NCBI GenBank assembly: GCA_002407865.1 | Contig: DHPI01000034.1 | Coordinates: 14,305-27,384, forward strand | Direction of reading: 5' to 3' | Source: Spirochaetia bacterium UBA5368 | GTDB lineage: Bacteria; Spirochaetota; UBA4802; UBA5368 | Length of the DNA stretch: 13,080 nucleotides | In this document: piece after piece, positions 7,666 through 13,080 of the stretch | Layout of the letters: every line of letters starts with the position of its first letter | Position numbering within the stretch: the first letter of the stretch is position 1 | Program-made: the position numbers and the translations under genes | The notes under the pieces: generated by a model | Told to the model about the DNA's origin: nothing | The model's input: the letters and a program-made list of their open reading frames with translations, nothing else | Database searches by the model: none

Positions 7666-9681
7666 ATGCCAGGATCAAATGCCGGTACATGTAAAAAAAT
7701 CGCACTGATTGCGGGCGCGACGATTCTGATAACGTGCGGCCTGTTTAAAGGCAGTTTTTATGCTGCGGAAAAAAACGCGATTTTTTATAACACGCAGGGA
7801 TGGGAACAGCTTGCACGCGGCGATACATACAGGGCTGTCGTCAGTTTTAGAAACGCGTTAAACCGCAATCCGCGTTACAGGGAAGCGCTTCTCGGCCTTG
7901 GTAAATGCTGCCTTGCCGCCGAAGCGTTCGATGAATCGATGAAGCTGTTTAATGACGTATTGCGTGTCGATGGGGGAAATATCGACGCTGTTGTGGGCAT
8001 GGGGTTCGCGATGACCGGACTTGGCCGGTATAACGATGCGCTGAAGTATTTCGATGACGCCGTGAACAAATCGGAAGACAATCTGGATGCGAAATATGGG
8101 ATGGCAAAAATATATCATCTCATGGGAAGGAGAATCTGGGCGAAACGTAAAATCGAGGCGATTCTCAGGGTAAACCCGTATCATTATGATTCGCTGCTTT
8201 TGATGGCGGATATAAAAAGCGATGAGGGAAGGCTCGATGACGCGAAAAAATTCATAGAGAAGGCGATCGAATCCAACCGTGAGCTTCCCGAGGGCTATAT
8301 TCGGTCGGGAATCATTTTGTACAGATTCTACCTTAAAAAAAATGACTTCGATTATTGTGAGGATGCAATCGAGGAATTCAACAGGGCGCTCTCGATCCAG
8401 CCCGAAAATTTTGCGGCAAACCGGTATATGGGATTTATAGCGCTTTCACGCAAGAAATACGATGATGCGCGCGCGTATTTCCAGAAATCGCTTGCCGCGT
8501 TTCCCGGAAACGGTGTGGCGCTCTATAATCTCGGTCTTGCCTGCGATATGGCCGGCGATAACGAGAGCGCGCTGCGGTATTATGTGAAGGCCGTGGAGGC
8601 CATGCCGTCAGACGAAATTGCACAGTCGAAACTCGAGGATTTTCTCGTGTTCAACAATTACAAAACAGGACATCCGCTGCGGGTAAGCTATGGCGCACGG
8701 CATTACGAAAAAGCGCTGAAGCGAAAAAAGGAAAACCTCATTGATGAGACGATCCTTAACCTGAAACGGTCACTGTATCTGAATCCGTTGAAGCGCGAAC
8801 CGCGCGAACTGTTAAGCGATTATTATCGCACCATGGATTATTACCGGTTTTACATAGACGAGATGAAAGACCTGATGTCGATGAATCCCGAAGAAGGATA
8901 CCAGGATCAGCTCAACATCGCGATTATAAAGCGCCGCGACAGGCTTTACTACAGGGCCGGATTCGAGGATGCCCCGAGAAGGGATGTTCCCGTTGTGCTT
9001 GTGCTCGATCTCTGGAATGATGGTGAAAATATCGCCCATCCCGATGTGGGCGTGGTTCTGGGTAATTACCTGACATTTGCCCTCGGGCAATTTGGACGAC
9101 AGGCCCCGATCGGAATAAAGGAAAGACGCGAATTAACATCGCAGATACGGAGCGGCGATTATTATCTCGGCGATACGCTTGAAACGCTGCAAAACATGGC
9201 GCGCGATGAGAAAATAAAAAAACTCGATTACATTATTTACGGCGCCTGCCGTGAGAAAGGCGGCCTTCTTTCCGCACAGTATAAAATAATGAATCTTCAA
9301 AAAGGCATTGTCATTGACGAATTTGAGCTCGAAGAAGCGGGAAAGGATGCCGTGTCGCGGCTATCGCTCCGCGCTGCATGGCGCATATACGGCGCTATTC
9401 CCTATGAAGCCAGGATACTGAAAATTGACGATGACAAAATTTATGTAAATATCGGGCTGTTCGACGGCGTGAAGCCCGGCGATTTTGTCGTTACCTACAA
9501 ATACGACGACAGGCCGGGCGCCGAAAGGACAAATCTGAAAAGAAAACTGGTATTCACAGTCGATGAAGCGGATACGCTTGTATCGTCGGCGAAACCGATG
9601 GTTGAAAACGACCTGAATAGTATTGACGTCAATGACGCCATATATCCCCTGAAAAAACGCCGTGCGAAAATGATTAAATAG
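7666..9681 (+). CDS. Exported TPR protein with CsgG/TolB-like and FlgT-like C-terminal region
   Basis: A 671-residue protein. A hydrophobic N-terminal segment (KKIALIAGATILITCGLF, 10-27) acts as signal peptide or anchor; LITC at 21-24 could be a relaxed lipobox. About eight TPR-like repeats cover residues 40-315 (for example YNTQGWEQLARGDTYRAVVS and VALYNLGLACDMAGDNESAL), with further helices to about 430. Residues 441-575 (VVLVLDLWNDG, then LDYIIYGACRE) resemble the CsgG/TolB-like fold that senses or assembles outer-membrane structures. ARILKIDDDKIYVNIGLFDG, then VKPGDFVVTY (582-611), resembles the FlgT C-terminal module. I chose the ATG at 7666 because AAGGAAG precedes it at good spacing and the signal segment follows; the frame is open to 7612. 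Likely periplasmic or outer-membrane associated; the exact role is unknown. Confidence 0.85.
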   Translation: MPGSNAGTCKKIALIAGATILITCGLFKGSFYAAEKNAIFYNTQGWEQLARGDTYRAVVSFRNALNRNPRYREALLGLGKCCLAAEAFDESMKLFNDVLRVDGGNIDAVVGMGFAMTGLGRYNDALKYFDDAVNKSEDNLDAKYGMAKIYHLMGRRIWAKRKIEAILRVNPYHYDSLLLMADIKSDEGRLDDAKKFIEKAIESNRELPEGYIRSGIILYRFYLKKNDFDYCEDAIEEFNRALSIQPENFAANRYMGFIALSRKKYDDARAYFQKSLAAFPGNGVALYNLGLACDMAGDNESALRYYVKAVEAMPSDEIAQSKLEDFLVFNNYKTGHPLRVSYGARHYEKALKRKKENLIDETILNLKRSLYLNPLKREPRELLSDYYRTMDYYRFYIDEMKDLMSMNPEEGYQDQLNIAIIKRRDRLYYRAGFEDAPRRDVPVVLVLDLWNDGENIAHPDVGVVLGNYLTFALGQFGRQAPIGIKERRELTSQIRSGDYYLGDTLETLQNMARDEKIKKLDYIIYGACREKGGLLSAQYKIMNLQKGIVIDEFELEEAGKDAVSRLSLRAAWRIYGAIPYEARILKIDDDKIYVNIGLFDGVKPGDFVVTYKYDDRPGAERTNLKRKLVFTVDEADTLVSSAKPMVENDLNSIDVNDAIYPLKKRRAKMIK

Positions 9682-9714
9682 GCTGTCTGTCCGTAGTTCG
9701 CAGGGGGCAAATTA

Positions 9715-10668
9715 TCAGGGCGAATCGGGATTTTTCGCCTGCTGCGACGCCTCTATGTTCCGGGCGAGACTGTCGTATTTTTCGTAATTGATGTCATCGC
9801 GAATATGTGAATATATATCCGCAAGCATATGGCATGTTTCCGCATTGCCGGGATTTATTTCGTGCGCCGCAAGGAGGTTTCGAGTGGAGAGCCTCAGCGT
9901 GTAGCTTCGCCTGAGCGGGAGCTTGCCGGTGAAATAAATCTGGCCGAGATAAATGTACGCCTTTTCGTAATCGGGTTTTATCCGCGTTATTTTTTCGAGA
10001 TACTCGATTGCCTCCATCAGTCTTCCCTGGCGCCGGTAAATATCCGCGAGATTGAAGTATGCATTAATATCGACAGGATTCGCCAGTATCGTTTTTTTGT
10101 AGAGCTCGATGGCGGCGGCAGTGTTGCCTGTCATATCCTCACTCCGTGCGAGCGAAAACAGGGTATCCCCCTTCTGCTTGCCCGCCTCGTGGCACGCGTT
10201 GAAGTGCTTTTCGGCCTCGGGCCGGTTGTTGTTTCTTACATAGTAGCGCACAAGGTTGATGTGCGCATCGACGCTTTTCGGATCGGATTCGAGCGACTTT
10301 TTGTAATGATGCAGGGACTTTTCGTAATAGCCGAAGAATTCCTGTATCTCGCCCACACGGTTGTGTATAACGGGCTGCCTGTCATTAATCCGCAGTGAGA
10401 GCAGATAATAATCGAGCGATTCCCTTTTTTTTTCCTGGATGTAGTAGATTTCGGCAAGCCTGTTTGCGGCGTCGAACAGCGACGGGTTTAACTCCAGCGC
10501 GCGTGAATAGTTTTCAATAGAAAATGAATATTTTTCGCCGTTGAATTGAATATTTGCTTTTGAATAATAGTATTCCCATGACGGTGCGGCGAATGCGTTC
10601 ACATACAATAATAGGATTGTGAAAATAATCAATGGCAGCATAGAATAAATGATTGACTTTTGGCGCAT
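9715..10668 (-). CDS. Exported TPR-repeat protein
   Basis: A 317-residue protein with a clear signal peptide (MRQKSIIYSM, then a hydrophobic core, with AFA before Ala28 as likely signal peptidase I site). At least six TPR units run from about residue 31 to 300, for example YSFSIENYSRALELNPSLFD, VIHNRVGEIQEFFGYYEKSL, INAYFNLADIYRRQGRLMEA and AYIYLGQIYF. It is all repeat with no extra catalytic domain, so probably a periplasmic scaffold or adaptor. The frame continues upstream to 10902, but that extension reads through the tRNA-Phe gene on the opposite strand, so the start is at 10668. It converges on the larger TPR gene with 33 bases between stops. No strong ribosome-binding site is visible. 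Confidence 0.85.
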   Translation of the reverse strand: MRQKSIIYSMLPLIIFTILLLYVNAFAAPSWEYYYSKANIQFNGEKYSFSIENYSRALELNPSLFDAANRLAEIYYIQEKKRESLDYYLLSLRINDRQPVIHNRVGEIQEFFGYYEKSLHHYKKSLESDPKSVDAHINLVRYYVRNNNRPEAEKHFNACHEAGKQKGDTLFSLARSEDMTGNTAAAIELYKKTILANPVDINAYFNLADIYRRQGRLMEAIEYLEKITRIKPDYEKAYIYLGQIYFTGKLPLRRSYTLRLSTRNLLAAHEINPGNAETCHMLADIYSHIRDDINYEKYDSLARNIEASQQAKNPDSP

Positions 10669-10680
10669 GGATTTTATAAG
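10653..10680 (+). promoter_or_regulatory. Promoter of tRNA-Phe
   Basis: TTGACT (10653-10658), a 16-base spacer and TATAAG (10675-10680) put the transcription start near 10687, about 11 bases before the mature tRNA. The -35 lies inside the first codons of the oppositely oriented TPR gene. Confidence 0.6.
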
Positions 10681-10697
10681 GGTATTCGTTTTTACGT

Positions 10698-10770
<73 letters not shown>

Positions 10771-11129
10771 CATTTTTGTTTTTCTTTCCGGCGTTCCGCG
10801 ATAAAAATTTCCCGACATTCCGTGTGGTATCATATTCATAGCCTGGCGCGCGTAAAAATATAGTTCGTTTCTTACGTGTGATGCGTCCTTTGCCGTACAC
10901 ACCTGCCAGCGTGCAGTATGCTGTCGTGCGGACCCAGTGGCAATAAAAAATAATTGTTTTGTGAAAGAAAAACTATAAAGTACATATAGAAAAATTTTAT
11001 TATAAATGCGTTGTCCGTGTAATTTCGATTTTGTCAGATATAGCTGAATCTGTTTTTTCTGCCGTTAATAATGATATCGGTATTGCAAGGGCATTGTGCC
11101 GCAAATTTAAAACGTACGAGGTGTATATC
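10771..11129. other. Intergenic stretch between tRNA-Phe and the sugar transferase gene
   Basis: No convincing gene. It starts with the T-rich end of the tRNA transcript. On the minus strand a weak -10 (TATGAT, 10829-10834) could serve the TPR gene, with transcription then crossing the tRNA antisense. An AT-rich block (10941-11008) holds TATAAA at 10974 and 11001 but no well-spaced -35; a promoter for the sugar transferase gene probably lies here. From 11031 the frame of the downstream gene is already open from a TTG. Confidence 0.5.
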
Positions 11130-12338
11130 ATGTCCGATTTTTTTCAAAATGGAAGCATAACGACGCTGCAGAACCTGACGCATCGGTCAATTGAGGATAT
11201 AGAGCGCGAATTACGCGTATTCGCACAGACGCGCAACATGATTCTTCTGCTCCCGGCGTTGTATACGGAATTTGAAAGGCCCGCGATGCTGGGCATACTT
11301 GAGGAGTTGAAGGATGTCGATTATCTGCATAAAATAGTTCTTTCACTCGACGGCGCCGATGAAGCGTGGTTCAGGAGAGTTAAAACGATTATGTCGAAGC
11401 TCCCGACGGAAGTGAAAATCGTATGGCACGACGGGCCGCGAATTCAGAGCCTCTATCAGCAATTAAAGAAGACAGGATTCTGGCTGGACAACCCGGGAAA
11501 AGGGCGTTCGGTCTGGATGAGCCTTGGCTACATTCTTGCCGATAAAAACACTTACGCCATTGGCCTGCATGACTGTGACATTATCAATTATAAAAGAGAG
11601 CTTGTTGCACGGTTGTTTTATCCGGTGGTGCATACGGCGCTCGATTATGAATTCAGCAAAGGATATTACGCGCGTGTTACGGACAGGCTTTATGGTCGCG
11701 TAACGCGGCTGTTTTACACACCGCTGATTCGCTCGCTCAAAAAGATTATCGGCTATAACCAGTTCCTCGAATATCTTGACAGCTTTCGCTACGCGCTGAC
11801 GGGCGAATTCGCGTTTATTGCGACCCTTGCGCAGGGCATACGGATTTCGCCAACGTGGGGATTGGAGGTTTCCATGCTTAGCGAGATTTACACGAAAACC
11901 ACAGTGAACAGGGTCGCCCAGGTGGAACTCATGGAAACCTACGAACACAAGCACCAGAAGCTCGACAAGGAAAAACACGATGCCGGCATACTGCGAATGG
12001 CGAACGACATCGCGGTTACATTGCTTCGCGTGCTGAGCCAGGACGGAATTGTTATGTCCGATGCGTTCTTCAGAAGCCTTACAACGACATATATACAGGA
12101 ATCGCGCATATCGATAGAAAAATATTACGCCCTTTCGATGATAAACGGTCTTACGTTTGACAGGCATGCCGAAGTGGAGGCCGCCGAGACATTTGCCGAT
12201 ATTTTGCGGGAGGGAATTTCCGTTTTTATTAATGACCCTATCGGCGTCCCGATGCTTGCCGCATGGGTGCGGATCAGGGCGGCGATGCCCGATTTTGCCG
12301 ATACGTTTTTGCAGGCTGTTGAGGATGATAATAAATAA
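11130..12338 (+). CDS. GT-A sugar transferase related to glucosyl-3-phosphoglycerate synthase (GT81-like)
   Basis: A 402-residue cytoplasmic GT-A type enzyme that should use a nucleotide-activated sugar. ILLLPALYTEFERPAMLGIL (38-57) is the first nucleotide-binding strand and loop. KGRSVWMSLGYILA (124-137) and LHDCDI (146-151) follow, with Asp148-Cys-Asp150 as the DxD metal motif. YYARVTDRLYGRVTRLFYTP (179-198), LTGEFAF (223-229) and WGLEVSMLSEIY (243-254) match the layout of GpgS, which makes glucosyl-3-phosphoglycerate as a precursor of the osmolyte glucosylglycerate. The acceptor here is not proven, and no GpgP phosphatase lies beside it. The ATG at 11130 has GAGGTG six bases upstream, and similarity to relatives begins at MSDFFQNG; the frame is open from a TTG at 11031, which has no ribosome-binding site. 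Confidence 0.8.
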   Translation: MSDFFQNGSITTLQNLTHRSIEDIERELRVFAQTRNMILLLPALYTEFERPAMLGILEELKDVDYLHKIVLSLDGADEAWFRRVKTIMSKLPTEVKIVWHDGPRIQSLYQQLKKTGFWLDNPGKGRSVWMSLGYILADKNTYAIGLHDCDIINYKRELVARLFYPVVHTALDYEFSKGYYARVTDRLYGRVTRLFYTPLIRSLKKIIGYNQFLEYLDSFRYALTGEFAFIATLAQGIRISPTWGLEVSMLSEIYTKTTVNRVAQVELMETYEHKHQKLDKEKHDAGILRMANDIAVTLLRVLSQDGIVMSDAFFRSLTTTYIQESRISIEKYYALSMINGLTFDRHAEVEAAETFADILREGISVFINDPIGVPMLAAWVRIRAAMPDFADTFLQAVEDDNK

Positions 12339-12351
12339 AATAATAAATAAA
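12328..12351. repeat. Perfect tandem duplication of a 12-bp AT unit
   Basis: ATAATAAATAAA occurs twice in tandem (12328-12339 and 12340-12351). The first copy contains the TAA stop of the sugar transferase gene, and the second ends 6 bases before the -35 of the trp promoter. Its position suits an AT-rich UP element for the RNA polymerase alpha subunit. Confidence 0.8.
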
Positions 12352-12357
12352 ATTTTC

Positions 12358-12387
12358 TTGACAATTTCAAAAGAAAATACCCATAGT
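12358..12387 (+). promoter_or_regulatory. Promoter of the trp leader and trpB2
   Basis: A perfect -35 TTGACA (12358-12363), an 18-base spacer and a fair -10 CATAGT (12382-12387) predict a start near 12394. An AT-rich tract precedes it. The resulting leader RNA is about 190 bases to the terminator and places the leader-peptide ATG about 35 bases from the 5' end, as in classical trp leaders. Confidence 0.65.
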
Positions 12388-12411
12388 TCAGCACGTTATT
12401 TTTAATGGGTA
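12378..12411. repeat. Inverted repeat across the trp -10 and start site
   Basis: TACCCAT (12378-12384) and ATGGGTA (12405-12411) are perfect inverted copies 20 bases apart, centred on the predicted transcription start. Because half lies upstream of the start, it is a better candidate for a repressor site than for an RNA hairpin. It does not resemble the E. coli TrpR operator. Confidence 0.4.
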
Positions 12412-12428
12412 AAGGATGATATGACACT

Positions 12429-12518
12429 ATGACGCAATCGGCGCACATTCTTGTCGTGAAAGGGGCCTGGTGGTGGTGCTTCGGACATAGGTATCCGGGC
12501 GTCTTTGCGCGTGTCTGA
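12429..12518 (+). CDS. trpL: trp leader peptide with three tandem Trp codons
   Basis: A 29-codon ORF starting MTQSAHILVVKGA, then Trp14-Trp15-Trp16 encoded by TGG TGG TGG at 12468-12476, then CFGHRYPGVFARV and TGA. Three consecutive Trp codons in a short ORF between a consensus promoter and an intrinsic terminator, ahead of a tryptophan synthase gene, are the hallmark of ribosome-mediated attenuation. When Trp-tRNA is scarce the ribosome stalls at 12468-12476. The Shine-Dalgarno AAAGGA (12411-12416) lies 12 bases from this ATG but only 4 from an earlier ATG at 12421. That ATG opens a three-codon ORF whose TGA overlaps the leader start (ATGA), so coupling is possible. The peptide itself probably has no function after synthesis. 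Confidence 0.87.
   Translation: MTQSAHILVVKGAWWWCFGHRYPGVFARV
12479..12506 (+). promoter_or_regulatory. trp attenuator protector hairpin and antiterminator arm
   Basis: Just 3' of the Trp codons, CGGA (12482-12485) pairs with TCCG (12494-12497), extended by two G-U pairs (12480-12481 with 12498-12499); this is the 1:2 hairpin. The same 3' arm can instead pair with the 5' side of the terminator: TATCCG (12492-12497) with CGGATA (12555-12560), and GTCTTT (12501-12506) with AAAGGC (12547-12552), one G-U included. A small internal loop separates the two 6-bp helices. A ribosome stalled on the Trp codons would cover the 5' arm and favour this antiterminator. Confidence 0.75.
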
Positions 12519-12549
12519 AAATAGTAATTAATAGGTAAAAAAGCAAAAA

Positions 12550-12585
12550 GGCTGCGGATAATGTGAAAACCGCAGCCCTTTTTTT
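12550..12585 (+). terminator. trp attenuator intrinsic terminator
   Basis: GGCTGCGG (12550-12557) pairs perfectly with CCGCAGCC (12570-12577) around a 12-base A-rich loop, followed by C and seven Ts (12579-12585). It stands 32 bases after the leader-peptide stop and 50 bases before trpB2, so it acts within the leader. Its 5' arm is shared with the antiterminator. Confidence 0.9.
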
Positions 12586-12635
12586 ATGTCCTAAATGTGG
12601 TCTAATTATAACAATCAATAGCAAGGAGGTATTAT

Positions 12636-13080
12636 ATGCCAAAAGAATCGACGAAAATATTGTTGCCAGAAAAAGAGATGCCCCGCCAGTGGTACAATAT
12701 ACTTCCCGATCTGCCAAGGTCGATGAATCCACCGATGAGCCCGGCTACGGGGAAACCGGTAACGCCGGAGGAGCTTCACGCGATATTCCCGATGGGATTG
12801 ATTCAGCAGGAGGTAAGCACCGAACGCTTTATCGATATTCCCGACGAAATATTGAATATATATCGGTTATGGAGGCCGTCGCCGCTGATTCGCGCGAAAA
12901 GGCTGGAGGAACATCTCGGCACGCCGGCGAAAATTTATTATAAAAACGAGGCTGTTTCCCCCGCGGGGAGTCACAAGCTCAATACCGCGGTTGCACAGGC
13001 GTATTACAATAAAAAAGAAGGTATTCACAGGCTTGCCACAGAAACAGGCGCGGGGCAGTGGGGTAGCGCGCTATCTCTCA
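12636..13080 (+). CDS. trpB2: Tryptophan synthase beta chain, type 2 (TrpB2), truncated by the window end
   Basis: The first 148 residues of a TrpB2-type, PLP-dependent beta chain that condenses indole with L-serine to give tryptophan. The long N-terminal extension ([13 protein letters not shown] at 15-27, then a Pro-rich run) is typical of type 2 rather than classical Trp[10 protein letters not shown] (79-87) follows. The PLP lysine is Lys114 in SPAGSHKLN, and ETGAGQWG (136-143) gives the catalytic Glu136 with the Trp characteristic of type 2. The start has a perfect AAGGAGGT ribosome-binding site (12623-12630) five bases upstream. The reading frame runs off the right edge intact. The trp attenuator directly upstream argues that it serves tryptophan synthesis or indole salvage. 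Whether trpA or other trp genes follow cannot be seen. Confidence 0.94.
   Translation, partial: MPKESTKILLPEKEMPRQWYNILPDLPRSMNPPMSPATGKPVTPEELHAIFPMGLIQQEVSTERFIDIPDEILNIYRLWRPSPLIRAKRLEEHLGTPAKIYYKNEAVSPAGSHKLNTAVAQAYYNKKEGIHRLATETGAGQWGSALSL

Noticed and set aside
10881..10946. 21-codon ORF in the tRNA to sugar transferase gap
   Set aside because: No ribosome-binding site, no recognisable sequence, and a length expected by chance.
11031..11129. TTG start of the sugar transferase
   Set aside because: No ribosome-binding site, while the ATG at 11130 has GAGGTG six bases upstream and begins where family similarity begins. Not fully excluded.
11463..12167. 234-codon minus-strand ORF inside the sugar transferase gene
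   Set aside because: Antisense shadow of a frame with clear GT-A motifs.
12394..12635. T-box, TRAP or riboswitch control of trpB2
   Set aside because: I see no T-box core and no run of GAG/UAG triplets; tandem Trp codons with competing stems explain the leader fully.
12427..12732. 101-codon minus-strand ORF over the trp leader
   Set aside because: Antisense shadow across the leader peptide, terminator and trpB2 start, all of which are strongly supported on the plus strand.
12563..12943. 126-codon ORF starting in the attenuator loop
   Set aside because: It runs through the terminator and overlaps trpB2 in a different frame; no RBS and no recognisable protein.

Overview
This is a bacterial chromosomal window with mid-range GC and ordinary housekeeping genes. 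It looks like a Gram-negative (diderm) bacterium, since it carries TPR proteins with signal peptides and a C-terminal region resembling the CsgG/TolB and FlgT families. A spirochaete-like origin is my best guess from the general character of the proteins, but no phylogenetic marker here proves it. I see no insertion sequence, phage, CRISPR array or toxin-antitoxin locus.

Layout. From 72 to 2106 there are three small independent genes: a hotdog-fold DUF4442 protein (+), an Elp3-like radical SAM protein (-) and an FmdB-type zinc-ribbon protein (+). From 2119 to 7432 a tight leftward operon runs mltG, peptidase-U32/TrhP-like, hisS, then an unrecognised 606-residue protein. Every junction overlaps, and a good promoter lies at about 7498-7525. 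The order mltG then U32 gene recalls the yrrL-yrrM-yrrN-yrrO cluster of Bacillus. A divergent gene at 7666-9681 encodes a TPR protein with a CsgG/FlgT-like C-terminus. It converges on a second, exported TPR protein (9715-10668, -). A tRNA-Phe(GAA) gene on the + strand has its promoter inside the start region of that second TPR gene. A GT81-like sugar transferase (GpgS-related) follows at 11130-12338.

The most notable element is at 12358-12635, upstream of a truncated trpB2 gene (tryptophan synthase beta, type 2) at the right edge. It is a complete trp-style attenuator: a consensus -35, a 29-codon leader peptide with three consecutive Trp codons, a protector hairpin just 3' of those codons, an alternative antiterminator pairing, and an intrinsic terminator with a 7-T tract. 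A perfect AAGGAGGT ribosome-binding site then precedes trpB2. The likely circuit is that uncharged tRNA-Trp stalls the leader ribosome, frees the antiterminator arm and lets transcription reach trpB2. This ties the gene to tryptophan supply rather than to an unrelated PLP reaction.
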